DNA from: Solirubrobacteraceae bacterium
GTDB taxonomy: Bacteria; Actinomycetota; Thermoleophilia; Solirubrobacterales; Solirubrobacteraceae
Length of the DNA stretch: 32,757 nt
Direction: 5' to 3'
Assembly (NCBI GenBank): GCA_023230855.1
Contig: JALNWQ010000025.1
Coordinates: 1-32,757 of the forward strand
Shown: positions 20,309-28,283 of the stretch, piece after piece
Layout of the letters: every line of letters starts with the position of its first letter
How positions within the stretch are numbered: position 1 is the stretch's first letter
Made by a program: the position numbers and the translations under genes
Notes under the pieces: generated by a model
Told to the model about the DNA's origin: nothing
Database searches by the model: none
What the model saw: only the letters and a program-made list of their open reading frames with translations

Positions 20309-20596
20309 TCAGGCCGCCTCCCCGGCCTCGGCGGCGCGGCGGTCCTCCTCGCGCGCCCCGAACCAGTACAGGAGCGCGAGCGCGATGATCGTCCCGGGGA
20401 TGCCGAGCAGGACCGTGACGACGTCGGTGTCGGCGCGCGAGTCCGGGGAGAAGCCGCTGAGGATGAACCCGCCGAGCACGCCGCCGATGATCGACGTGAC
20501 GAACGCGCCGACGATCCCACCGAGGAACCGGTCGGGGAAGAAGACGATGAAGTGCCAGATCGCCAGCGCGATCAGCACCCAGGTCAGGATCGCCAT
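20309..20596 (-). CDS. Small three-helix membrane protein, GlsB/YeaQ/YmgE-like
   Basis: 95 residues with three hydrophobic stretches: ILTWVLIALAIWHFIVFF, FLGGIVGAFVTSIIGGVLGG and DVVTVLLGIPGTIIALALLYW, then a charged tail REEDRRAAEAGEAA. The Gly-rich middle (GGIVGAFVTSIIGGVLGGF, SGFSPDS) resembles the GlsB/YeaQ/YmgE family of small membrane proteins linked to stress, though the match is only moderate. ATG 20596 has GAGGT 7 nt upstream. It lies 40 bp after secDF on the same strand and before the recJ promoter, so it may be transcribed with secDF. No function can be assigned. Confidence 0.7.
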   Translation of the reverse strand: MAILTWVLIALAIWHFIVFFPDRFLGGIVGAFVTSIIGGVLGGFILSGFSPDSRADTDVVTVLLGIPGTIIALALLYWFGAREEDRRAAEAGEAA

Positions 20597-20636
20597 GCGG
20601 GCACCTCGGAGCGACGGGTCGGGATCGGGGGAACGG

Positions 20637-23600
20637 TCATCGGGGCCTCCCGTGCGGACGCTTGCGGCGGCGCGCGTGCTTGGGGTCGTCCTTCAGGACG
20701 AGGTCCTCGGGGTTGAGGTCGGCGGCCCGCTGGACCTCGCCCTCGGCCCCCTCCCCGGCGTCCGGCGACGTCCCCGCGTCCGGGTCGGACGCCGGCTCCG
20801 GCTTCGCCGCGGCCTGGGACCGCCTGGCCTTCGTGCGCGCCGGCTTGGTCTTGGCCGCCGCCGGGCTCTCCTCGAGGCCGAGCTCGTCGACCATCTGCTT
20901 GAAGTCGTCCGCGCCGACCGCCTGACCGGGCGTCGGGCCGTCGCCGCCGAGCGTGCGGCGCTTGCGCTTGCGCGGCTCGTCCTCGAGGGCCTCGCCCCCC
21001 GGGTACGGCGGGATGTAGCCGTCACCGGCCTCGAGCGCCCGGCGGTGGCGCAGCCGCATCGCCGGGGAGCGCTCGACCGCGGCCGCGAGCACCGGGGAGG
21101 CGATGAACACCGACGAGTACGCGCCGGAGATCGTGCCGATGAGCATCGCGAGCGCGAAGTCCTTCAGCGTGTCGCCACCGAAGAGGTACAGGGCGAGGGT
21201 CGGCAGGCCCGTCGAGAACGACGTCACCAGCGACCGGCCGAGGACCTCGCTCATCGAGCGGTTGACGATCTGGCTGAACGTCGCCGATGGCAGCCGTTTC
21301 ATGTTCTCCCGGATGCGGTCGAACACGATGATCGTGTCGTAGAGCGAATAGCCGATGATCGTCAGCAGGGCCGCCACGGTGGACGCGGTGACCTCGGCAC
21401 CGGTCAACGCGTAGATGCCCGCGGTGATGAGGAGGTCGTGGGTGACGGCGATGAGGATCGGGACGGTGAAGTTCAGGCTGAACCGTGCCCAGATGACGAA
21501 CGCGATGATCGTGAACGACGCGATGATCGCGATGACCGCGAGCCTCGCGACGGTCTGCCCGAACGTCGGTCCGACGGTGTTGAAGTCGAGGTCCGCCCGT
21601 GGGTTGACGCCGAGCGCCGCGAGCTGGTCGGTCACCCCCTTGCGCTTGGCCTCCTCGGTCAGCGCCTCCGTCTGGATCTGGAAGGTGGGCCGGTCCGACG
21701 ACTCGGCGCCGGGACCGGACGCGGTGACCTGCTGGATCTTCGCGTCGCCCTCGCCGACGGTCCGCAGCGCGTTGCGGACGTCGTCGACGGTCGTGCCCTG
21801 CTTGGCGACCGCGGTGATCTTCGTGCCGGACTCGAAGTCGATGCCGAAGTTCAGGCCCTTGGCGCCGATGCCGACGGCGCCGATGAGGAGGATGACGCCG
21901 GACGCCGCGAAGAACCACTTGGACGCTCCGACGAAGTCGAACCGGTGCCAGATCGGGTTGCGCTTGCGGGCGCCGAGCGCGGCGGGGTGCAGGATGAGCG
22001 TCGAGGACTGCGCCGCGACGCCGAGCACCGCCTGGGTCAGCACGACGGCGGTGACCATCGAGATGACGACGCCGACGCCGAGGTTGAGCGCGAAGCCCTT
22101 GACGCCGGCCGTGGCGATGAGGAAGAGGATGAACGCGACGAGGAACGTGATCGCGTTGCCGTCGATGATCGCCGACAGGCCCTTGCGGTACCCGTCGCGG
22201 ATCGCTCTCTGTGGCGATCTTCCCGCCTGGAGCTCGTCCTTGACGCGCTCGAAGATGACGACGTTGGCGTCGGCCGCCACCGCGATCGTGAGGATGAGCC
22301 CGGCGATGCCGGGCAGCGTCAGGACGATCGGGACGAGCTTGACGAGCGCCAGGAAGAACAGCGTGTAGACGGCCAGGCCGGTGACGGCGATGAGGCCGAG
22401 GACGCGGTAGAAGACGAGCAGGAAGAGCGCGACGACCGCGAAGCCGGCGATGCCCGCGATGAGGCCCTGGTCGAGCGCCTCCTGGCCGAGCGTCGCGGAC
22501 ACCTGCTGCTGGGCGATGAGCTCGAGCGTCAGCGGCAGCGAGCCGGCCTGCAGGAGTCGGGCGAGCGACTGGGCCGACTTGACGGTGAACGAGCCGGAGA
22601 TCTGCGATCCGCCGGACCCGCCGATGCCGGTGGGGTTCTGGACGAAGTCGATGTACGGCGTCGTGATGAGCTGGTTGTCCAGCACGACGGCGAAGTGGTT
22701 GGCGCAGCGGGCGACCTGGTTGGCGCGCGACTCGCCGACCTGGGGCACGCAGTTCTCCGACCCGCGCCGGACGATCTCGCGGGTGACGTCCCGCCAGATC
22801 TTGCGTCCCTCGTCGGTGAAGTCGAAGACGACGTTGGGCTTGCCGCCGCCGAAGCCCTGGTCGTAGCTCTGCGCCGGGTCCTTGATGTGCCGGCCGAGGA
22901 GCTTGGGGTCGTCGACGATGGCGAACCACTTGTCGCCGGCGGGGATGATCTCGCCCGCCTCGTTCGTGCCGTCGGCGGCCTGGACGACGCGGTAGCCGTC
23001 CGGGGTGTTGACGATCCGCTGGCCCTTCTTCGGCTCGCCGCCCTCGCCGTAGAGGTTGCGGTAGCCGCGACTCTCGCGCAGGGCCTCCTCGGTGAGGTAC
23101 GGGCCCAGCGTCGTGTCGGACTTCGGGTCGACGACGACCTTCTTCGCGCGGTCGTCGACGACGTAGAACTGCTCGCCGATCGAGTTCGGGTGCGGCTTGG
23201 GCTTGAGGTTCTTCACCCGCATGATCGCGTCGTACTGCGACAACGCGAGGGGCGAGCCACGCTCGCCGGCGAGCCCGGTGATGTTGGGATCGACGCCGGT
23301 GCCGGTGATCTGCGGGTCCGACGGGTCGACGACGCCCTCGTCGCCGACGATGCTCGCCTCCCAGTCGTAGAAGGCCATCTGCGCCGTCGTGCCGACCGAG
23401 CGCTCCGCCTCCTCCGGGTCGTCCTGGGCGGGCAGCGAGACGTCGATCTGGTCGGAGCCGGATTGCTGGATCTCGGCCTCGGTCACGCCGAGGCCGTTGA
23501 CCCGCTCCTGCATGACGTCGATCGTGCGCTGGATCGCGTCCTGCGACAGCTCCTGGCCCTTGGCCGGCGTGGCCTGGTAGATGAGCTGCACGCCTCCGCG

Positions 23601-23708
23601 GAGGTCGAGGCCGAGCTTCGTCTCCTTGGTGGCGACGACGACGCCCGACGCGATCACCATCGCGAGGACGAAGAGGAGGACGAAGACGTTGCGGCGACGA
23701 TCGGTCAT
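20637..23708 (-). CDS. secDF: Fused protein translocase subunit SecD-SecF
   Basis: 1023-residue fusion of SecD and SecF, the proton-driven partner that pulls preproteins out of the SecYEG channel. SecD half (about 1-590): helix 1 RNVFVLLFVLAMVIASGVVV, LGLDLRGGVQLIYQ, a long periplasmic P1 region with SFTVKSAQSLARLLQAGSLP, and five helices including LVPIVLTLPGIAGLILTIAV, ADANVVIFERVKDEL and RAIRDGYRKGLSAIIDGN. SecF half (about 590-880): RNPIWHRFDFVGASKWFF, LNFGIDFESGTKITAV, a shorter periplasmic loop, YSLYDTIIVFDRIREN and FALAMLIGTISGAYSSVFIA. A disordered basic/acidic tail of about 120 residues follows (KRKRRTLGGDGP, TKARRSQAAAKPE, KHARRRKRPHG). No yajC gene lies between ruvB and this gene, where actinobacteria usually have it. 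The start ATG follows TACCCT by 13 nt, a very short leader. Confidence 0.95.
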   Translation of the reverse strand: MTDRRRNVFVLLFVLAMVIASGVVVATKETKLGLDLRGGVQLIYQATPAKGQELSQDAIQRTIDVMQERVNGLGVTEAEIQQSGSDQIDVSLPAQDDPEEAERSVGTTAQMAFYDWEASIVGDEGVVDPSDPQITGTGVDPNITGLAGERGSPLALSQYDAIMRVKNLKPKPHPNSIGEQFYVVDDRAKKVVVDPKSDTTLGPYLTEEALRESRGYRNLYGEGGEPKKGQRIVNTPDGYRVVQAADGTNEAGEIIPAGDKWFAIVDDPKLLGRHIKDPAQSYDQGFGGGKPNVVFDFTDEGRKIWRDVTREIVRRGSENCVPQVGESRANQVARCANHFAVVLDNQLITTPYIDFVQNPTGIGGSGGSQISGSFTVKSAQSLARLLQAGSLPLTLELIAQQQVSATLGQEALDQGLIAGIAGFAVVALFLLVFYRVLGLIAVTGLAVYTLFFLALVKLVPIVLTLPGIAGLILTIAVAADANVVIFERVKDELQAGRSPQRAIRDGYRKGLSAIIDGNAITFLVAFILFLIATAGVKGFALNLGVGVVISMVTAVVLTQAVLGVAAQSSTLILHPAALGARKRNPIWHRFDFVGASKWFFAASGVILLIGAVGIGAKGLNFGIDFESGTKITAVAKQGTTVDDVRNALRTVGEGDAKIQQVTASGPGAESSDRPTFQIQTEALTEEAKRKGVTDQLAALGVNPRADLDFNTVGPTFGQTVARLAVIAIIASFTIIAFVIWARFSLNFTVPILIAVTHDLLITAGIYALTGAEVTASTVAALLTIIGYSLYDTIIVFDRIRENMKRLPSATFSQIVNRSMSEVLGRSLVTSFSTGLPTLALYLFGGDTLKDFALAMLIGTISGAYSSVFIASPVLAAAVERSPAMRLRHRRALEAGDGYIPPYPGGEALEDEPRKRKRRTLGGDGPTPGQAVGADDFKQMVDELGLEESPAAAKTKPARTKARRSQAAAKPEPASDPDAGTSPDAGEGAEGEVQRAADLNPEDLVLKDDPKHARRRKRPHGRPR

Positions 23709-23721
23709 GGCGCGAGGGCGG

Positions 23722-23727
23722 AGGGTA
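23722..23727 (-). promoter_or_regulatory. Possible -10 element of secDF
   Basis: TACCCT, then 13 nt, then ATG on the minus strand, giving a leader of about 6 nt. Confidence 0.3.
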
Positions 23728-23785
23728 CCCGTCGGTCCGGGCGCCCGGCGTCACGTACGCGTCGCCGCTCGTGGCGCGGGCGCGC

Positions 23786-24994
23786 TCAGCCGCGCGGGGG
23801 ATCGACCCCGAGGTGCCGGTAGGCCCGCTCGGTCGCGACCCGGCCGCGCTGCGTGCGCTGGAGCAGGCCCTGCTGCAGCAGGTAGGGCTCGTACACGTCC
23901 TCGATCGTGTCAGCCTCCTCGCCTACCGCCGCCGACAGCGTCGACAGGCCCACCGGACCGCCGGCGAACATGGTGCAGATCGCGGTGAGGATCTCGCGGT
24001 CCAGGCGGTCCAGGCCGAGGGCGTCGACGCCGAGCAGGCCGAGGGCCTCCTCGGCGTGCTCCAACGTCGCCGGACCGGTCGCCCGGACCTCGGCGAAGTC
24101 GCGTACGCGGCGGAGCAGGCGGTTGGCGACCCGCGGGGTGCCGCGCGAGCGGGCGGCGATGAGGTCGGCCGCCCCGTCGTGGAGCTCGATCGCGAGCAGC
24201 GACGCCGACCGGCGCACGATCCGTCGCAGCTCGGCCCGCTCGTAGGGCTCCAGCCGGTACTGCAGGCCGAACCGGTCGCGGAGCGGGCGCGTGAGCAGGC
24301 CGGCGCGGGTGGTGGCGCCGACGAGCGTGAACGGCGGCAGCGGGATCGTGGCGATGCTCGCGCCGGGGCCGGTGCCGGTCGGGATCGACAGCTGCCGGTC
24401 CTCCATCGCCGGGTACAGGGTCTCCTCGAGCGCGCGGGGCAGGCGGTGCAGCTCGTCGACGAAGAACACGCTGCCCGGTTGCAGGGCCGTGAGGAGGGCG
24501 GCCACGTCGCCCTTGTGCTCGAGCGCGGGAGCGGCCGTGGAGACGAACGGCGCGCCCATCTCCTCGGCGACGATCCGGGCGAGGGTCGTCTTGCCCAGGC
24601 CGGGCGGGCCGGCCAGCAGCACGTGGTCGAGCGCCTCGCCGCGCCGCAGCGCCGCGTCGACGGCGATCTCGAGCTGGGCCCGTAGGTGGGCCTGCCCGAC
24701 GAACTCGCCGAGGCTGCGCGGCCGGAGCGCGGGGTCGTCGTCGCCGCCCTGCGGCGTGGGATCGGGCAGTCGGGCGTCGGGCTCGGACGGCGGTCCGCCC
24801 CTCCCGCCCCGGCCCGGTCCGGGATTCGCGTCCGGCGGCACGGCCCCGGGCGTGCGGATCCCGCCGCCCCACGGCGGCGCCTGGCCGGCGTCGGGGTCGG
24901 CGCTCCCCGCCGAGCCGTCCTGCGGGCGCGTGTGACGCTCGTCGTCCGCGTCCGGCTCGTCGTCCGCGTCGGTCCGGTCCGGGACGTCCCTCAT
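23786..24994 (-). CDS. ruvB: Holliday junction branch migration ATPase RuvB, with acidic N-terminal extension
   Basis: 402 residues, against about 330-350 for the family. Hexameric AAA+ motor that, with RuvA, drives branch migration. The extra length is an N-terminal extension of about 88 residues: acidic DRTDADDEPDADDERHTR, then Gly/Pro-rich. The normal protein begins at ALRPRSLGEFVGQAHLRAQL. Walker A GPPGLGKTTLARIVAEE (from 129), Walker B SVFFVDELHRLPRALEE, sensor 1 TLVGATTRAGLLTRPLRDRFG with the arginine finger, and the C-terminal winged helix GPVGLSTLSAAVGEE with EDVYEPYLLQQGLLQR are all present. The ATG at 24994 overlaps the ruvA stop as ATGA, which supports this start rather than a downstream one despite the extension. 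Last gene of the SOS-controlled ruvCAB operon. Confidence 0.93.
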   Translation of the reverse strand: MRDVPDRTDADDEPDADDERHTRPQDGSAGSADPDAGQAPPWGGGIRTPGAVPPDANPGPGRGGRGGPPSEPDARLPDPTPQGGDDDPALRPRSLGEFVGQAHLRAQLEIAVDAALRRGEALDHVLLAGPPGLGKTTLARIVAEEMGAPFVSTAAPALEHKGDVAALLTALQPGSVFFVDELHRLPRALEETLYPAMEDRQLSIPTGTGPGASIATIPLPPFTLVGATTRAGLLTRPLRDRFGLQYRLEPYERAELRRIVRRSASLLAIELHDGAADLIAARSRGTPRVANRLLRRVRDFAEVRATGPATLEHAEEALGLLGVDALGLDRLDREILTAICTMFAGGPVGLSTLSAAVGEEADTIEDVYEPYLLQQGLLQRTQRGRVATERAYRHLGVDPPRG

Positions 24995-25596
24995 GCCCGG
25001 GACCTCCGCAGGGCGTCGGCGATGAGGGCGGCGGCGGTGTCGCCCTCGGCGATCGCGAGCAGGCGCTCGACCTCGTCCGACCCGAACCCGAGGCCGAGCA
25101 GGCCACCGCGCGCCTCGTCGACGATCCCCACCATCCCGGCCTGCTGCCCGCCCGGGGCCGGCACCGGGCCACCGCCGTGGGTCAGCGCGTGGCCGCCGAG
25201 CTTCTCCTGCAGCTCGCTGACGATCCGCTCGGCCAGGCGCTTGCCGATCCCGGGGGCGCGCTGGAGGAACTTGACGTCGCCGCCGGCGATGCCACGGGTG
25301 ATCTCGTGCGGCGTGCCGCCGGACAGGACCGCCAGCGCCATCTTCGGCCCGACCGCCTGGACCCCGAGCAGCAGGTGGAAGAGGTCGCGCTCCTCCTCCG
25401 ACGCGAACCCGTAGAGCGTCTGGGCGTCCTCGCGCACGACCATGTGGCAGAGCAGCTCGGCGTCGTCGCCCACGGCGGGCAGCGCCTGGAGCGTCGTGCC
25501 GGAGCACCCGAGGAGGTAGCCGACCCCTCCGGGGGTGAGCAGGACGACGCCGTCGGCGCGACGCTCGTGGACGGTGCCGCGCAGGAGGACGATCAT
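24991..25596 (-). CDS. ruvA: Holliday junction DNA-binding protein RuvA
   Basis: 201 residues, the usual length. RuvA tetramers bind the four-way junction and load RuvB rings. The N-terminal OB domain is MIVLLRGTVHERRADGVVLL, then GVGYLLGCSG and LLCHMVVREDAQTLYGFAS. The double helix-hairpin-helix domain has FHLLLGVQAVGPKMALAVLS and FLQRAPGIGKRLAERIVSEL. A flexible Gly/Pro linker GGGPVPAPGGQQAG leads to the C-terminal three-helix domain that contacts RuvB (ARGGLLGLGFGSDEVERLL). It overlaps ruvC and ruvB by ATGA at each end, so the three subunits are translationally coupled. Confidence 0.95.
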   Translation of the reverse strand: MIVLLRGTVHERRADGVVLLTPGGVGYLLGCSGTTLQALPAVGDDAELLCHMVVREDAQTLYGFASEEERDLFHLLLGVQAVGPKMALAVLSGGTPHEITRGIAGGDVKFLQRAPGIGKRLAERIVSELQEKLGGHALTHGGGPVPAPGGQQAGMVGIVDEARGGLLGLGFGSDEVERLLAIAEGDTAAALIADALRRSRA

Positions 25597-26084
25597 GCGG
25601 GGATCGCGGCCCGGAGCGGGGCGTGGTTCGCGTGGCAGATGGCGGCGGCCAGCGCGTCGGCGGCATGGTCGGGGGTCGGCAGCGCGTCGAGCCGCAGTAG
25701 CGCCTGGACCATCCGCTGGATCTGGGCCTTGTCCGCCCCACCGCGTCCGCAGACGGCGGACTTGATCTGCTGGGGGGTGTAGTCGACGGTGGGCACGGCG
25801 GCCTGGGCGGCGGCGAGCAGGACCACGCCCCGGGCCTGGCCGACCGCGACCGCGCTGCTGACGTTGCGCCCGAAGTAGAGGGCCTCGAGCGCGACGGCGT
25901 CGGGCCGGTAGTGCGCCAGCAGCTGCGAGACGGTGTCGTGGATGCGCTCCAGCCGGATCGGGGCGGGATCGCCCGCCGCCGTGTGGACCGCGCCGCCGTC
26001 GAGGGCGGCGAGCGTCGCGCCGTCGCGCCGGACGACGCCGAATCCCGTGTTGGCCAGGCCGGGGTCGATGCCCAAGACGATCAC
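25593..26084 (-). CDS. ruvC: Holliday junction resolvase RuvC
   Basis: 163 residues. RuvC dimers cut the junction symmetrically using four acidic residues. Asp7 is in VLGIDPGLANTGFGVV, a Glu is in VALEALYFGRNVSSAVAVGQ, and the C-terminal acid is in HAADALAAAICHA; DYTPQQIKSAVCGRGGADK is the conserved loop between. The GTG at 26084 has a GGAGG site 4 nt upstream; a GTG one codon earlier is possible, and the longer frame upstream is rejected because RuvC begins at IVLGIDPG. A LexA-type box lies 40 bp upstream. First gene of ruvCAB, 92 bp after the glycosyltransferase gene. Confidence 0.94.
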   Translation of the reverse strand: MIVLGIDPGLANTGFGVVRRDGATLAALDGGAVHTAAGDPAPIRLERIHDTVSQLLAHYRPDAVALEALYFGRNVSSAVAVGQARGVVLLAAAQAAVPTVDYTPQQIKSAVCGRGGADKAQIQRMVQALLRLDALPTPDHAADALAAAICHANHAPLRAAIPA

Positions 26085-26123
26085 CACACCTCCATTCTGC
26101 GGGGTCGACCGGACGCCTGCACG

Positions 26124-26137
26124 CGAACGCACGTTTG
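26124..26137. promoter_or_regulatory. SOS (LexA) box upstream of ruvCAB
   Basis: CGAAC-GCAC-GTTTG. The actinobacterial LexA site is CGAAC-N4-GTTCG; one base differs. It lies 40 bp upstream of the ruvC start, where LexA would cover the promoter. Mycobacterial ruvCAB is SOS-controlled in the same way. Confidence 0.65.
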
Positions 26138-26139
26138 CA

Positions 26140-26154
26140 CGGGGCGGCGCCCCG
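26140..26154 (-). terminator. Small GC hairpin after the yebC-glycosyltransferase unit
   Basis: Seven-base arms CGGGGCG / CGCCCCG around one central base, 22 bases beyond the glycosyltransferase stop. Without a U-tract it is a weak call. Confidence 0.3.
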
Positions 26155-26175
26155 CGGGCCGGTGGCGCGCGACCG

Positions 26176-27423
26176 TCAGCGACGCGCGGCAGCGGCCTCG
26201 CCGACCGTCGTCGCGATCGCGGCGGCGATCCGTGCGTGGAAGACGTCCTCGTCGTAGGCGTGGGCGGTCGCCCTGCCCCCGGCGACGAGCCGGCCGCGCA
26301 GCGCTCCGTCCGCCGCGATCCGACCGACGGCGGCGGCGACGGCGACCGGGTCGTCGGCCGGGACGACGAGCGCGTTGACGCCGTCCCGCAGGTACTCGGC
26401 CTGCCCACCGGTGGCCGTGGCGATCACCGGGACCGCATGGGCCATCGCCTCGAGCGGCACCAGGCCGAACGGCTCCGCCCAGCGCACCGGGAAGACGAGC
26501 GCGTCGTGGTCGGCGAGCAGCGCGGGGACGCGATCCCGGTCGACCGCCCCGACGAACCGCACCCGGTCGCCGAGCCCGGCCCGGGACGCCCGCTCGCGCA
26601 GCGCCGCGTCCTCGCGCCCGTCGCCGCCCCCGGCGACGGTGAGTCCGGTCCCCGCCGGGGCGCTCCGCAGCGCGTCGATCGCCACGTCGACGCCCTTGCG
26701 CGGATCGAGCCGGCCCAGGACGAGCAGCCGTCCCCGCCACGGTTCGCGATCCGGGACCGCGTCGGGCACCCGCACGCCCGGCGGCACGACCGACCAGGCG
26801 TCGGGCAGCGCGCCGGCCCCGCGCAGCTCGTCCGCGAGCGAGCGGGAGTTGAGCAGCACCGTCCCGCGCGGGCCGCGCGGGCGGTCGGAGCCGAGCGCGC
26901 GAGAGAGCGGCCCGGCGAGCGGCCCGAGCCGGGCCAGCGGGCGCGCGAACCCGTCGACCAGGGGACCGTAGGCCGGCCAGAGGTCGTGCACGACCGACAC
27001 GACCGGCACCCGCGTCCGCTCGAGCGCCCCGACGAGCGACAGGCTCATGCCGCCCATCGCCCACAGCACCGCGACGTCGGGGCGGAACGCGTCGAGGTGA
27101 CGACGCAGCACTCGGTGGTTGTGGCGCTCCAGCGCGAGCCGCTCGCGGACGGTGCGACGCGGGAACTCGTGGTCGTGCCAGTACCAGCGCAGGTCGCGGT
27201 GGACGTCGCCCTCCTCCCGGTGGACGGCCTCGTCGTCGACGCCGTCCTCGCGGTGGTCGGTCGTCAGCACCCGGACCGTCGCCCCGTGGGCGCGCAGCCA
27301 CCGGTCGGCGCCGTGGTGGACGACCTCGTAGCCGCCGAGGTGGTGCGGCGGGTAGAGGTTGGTGAGGGCGAGGACCCGGAGGTCGGCCGCGGGGTGCGTC
27401 TCGCGACCGGCCGACTCGGTCAC
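26176..27423 (-). CDS. GT4-type glycosyltransferase (GT-B fold)
   Basis: 415 residues. The N-terminal domain starts with LRVLALTNLYPPHHLGGYE, the Gly-rich acceptor loop usual in actinobacterial GT4 enzymes. The C-terminal domain holds GRLLVLGRLDPRKGVDVAID, LTVAGGGDGRED and the E-x7-E region AEPFGLVPLEAMAHAVPVIA, then TGGQAEYLRDGVNALVV. It would transfer a sugar from a nucleotide donor with retention; PimA-like and polysaccharide enzymes share this fold. The GTG at 27423 overlaps the yebC stop (GTGA), so it is translated from the yebC transcript. That pairing of a glycosyltransferase with a translation-related gene is odd; it may reflect only the compact genome. Confidence 0.87.
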   Translation of the reverse strand: MTESAGRETHPAADLRVLALTNLYPPHHLGGYEVVHHGADRWLRAHGATVRVLTTDHREDGVDDEAVHREEGDVHRDLRWYWHDHEFPRRTVRERLALERHNHRVLRRHLDAFRPDVAVLWAMGGMSLSLVGALERTRVPVVSVVHDLWPAYGPLVDGFARPLARLGPLAGPLSRALGSDRPRGPRGTVLLNSRSLADELRGAGALPDAWSVVPPGVRVPDAVPDREPWRGRLLVLGRLDPRKGVDVAIDALRSAPAGTGLTVAGGGDGREDAALRERASRAGLGDRVRFVGAVDRDRVPALLADHDALVFPVRWAEPFGLVPLEAMAHAVPVIATATGGQAEYLRDGVNALVVPADDPVAVAAAVGRIAADGALRGRLVAGGRATAHAYDEDVFHARIAAAIATTVGEAAAARR

Positions 27424-28169
27424 CCGAACACGCGCTCGAGGACGTCGTCGTCGACGTCGAAGTTCGCGTGCACGTCGCCTACGTCGTCGTTGTCGTCGAG
27501 CGTGTCGAGGAGCTTGGCGAGCTTCTCGGCCGTCTCCTCGTCGACCGGGGTGCGGACCTGGGGGCGGTAGACGATCTCGGCCCGCTCGTAGGCGACGCCG
27601 GCGGCGTCGAGCGCCTCGCGGACCGCGGTGAGGTCGGACGGGTCGGCGAGCACCTCGAACGTGCCGTCCTCCTCCTGGATGTCCTCCGCCCCGGCGTCGA
27701 CGGCGACCATGAGGTCGTCCTCGCCGTGCTTGTCGCCGTCGACGACGACGACGCCCTTCTTGTCGAAGAGGTAGGCGACCGATCCGGGCTCGCCGAGGCT
27801 GCCGCCGTACTTGCTGAACGTGTGGCGCACCTCGGACCCGGTCCGGTTGCGATTGTCGGTCAGCGCCTCGACGAGGAGCGCGACGCCGCCGGGGCCGTAG
27901 CCCTCGTACATGACGTTCTCGTAGTTGGCGGCGTCGGCTCCCGCGCCGGTCCCCTTGTCGATCGCCCGCTGGATGTTGTCCTTGGGCATCGACGCGTCCT
28001 TGGCCTTCTGGACGGCCAGGGCGAGCGCCGGGTTGCCGGTGACGTCGCCCCCGCCCTCCTTGGCCGCGACGGTGATGTGGCGGCCGAGCTTCGTGAAGAG
28101 CTTGCCCCGCTTGGCGTCGACGATCGCCTTCTTGTGCTTGATCCCCGCCCACTTGCTGTGCCCTGCCAT
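27420..28169 (-). CDS. yebC: YebC/PmpR family protein, translation factor/regulator
   Basis: 249 residues. The family start MAGHSKWAGIKHKKAIVDAK is intact, followed by KLFTKLGRHITVAAKEGGGD, ARKVDNIQ-like KDNIQRAIDKGTG, EGYGPGGVALLVEALTDNRN, RTGSEVRHTFSKYGGSLGEP and GSVAYLFDKKGVVVVDGD. Some members were described as DNA-binding regulators, and others ease ribosome stalling at proline stretches; YebC sequences alone do not separate these roles. The ATG at 28169 follows TACGCT plus 7 nt, so I drop the 8-residue upstream extension. It heads the conserved block running toward ruvCAB. Confidence 0.95.
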   Translation of the reverse strand: MAGHSKWAGIKHKKAIVDAKRGKLFTKLGRHITVAAKEGGGDVTGNPALALAVQKAKDASMPKDNIQRAIDKGTGAGADAANYENVMYEGYGPGGVALLVEALTDNRNRTGSEVRHTFSKYGGSLGEPGSVAYLFDKKGVVVVDGDKHGEDDLMVAVDAGAEDIQEEDGTFEVLADPSDLTAVREALDAAGVAYERAEIVYRPQVRTPVDEETAEKLAKLLDTLDDNDDVGDVHANFDVDDDVLERVFG

Positions 28170-28176
28170 GCGGGTG

Positions 28177-28182
28177 AGCGTA
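28177..28182 (-). promoter_or_regulatory. Probable -10 element of yebC
   Basis: TACGCT, then 7 nt, then ATG on the minus strand. Confidence 0.5.
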
Positions 28183-28283
28183 CCGTCCGCCACGTCCGCG
28201 GGACGCCCCGACCGGCCGACGACGCCGGGCGTGGCCGATGGTCGGAAACCACCATGCGGCGCGCCGCCGGGGCGCGCGGCCCG

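Noticed and set aside
23737..23748. 12-base palindrome CCGGGCGCCCGG upstream of secDF
   Set aside because: Short all-GC palindromes are expected by chance at this GC content, and no partner site was found.
18180..23822. Very long plus-strand open frame (1880 codons) across recJ and secDF
   Set aside because: It is the antisense of two strongly recognised proteins. Such frames arise from third-position G/C preference, and its translation is repetitive Arg/Asp/Gly/Val without any domain.
28239..28256. ATGGT/ACCAT stem between yebC and the GT4 gene as a terminator
   Set aside because: Only five base pairs with an 8-nt loop and no U-tract; too weak.
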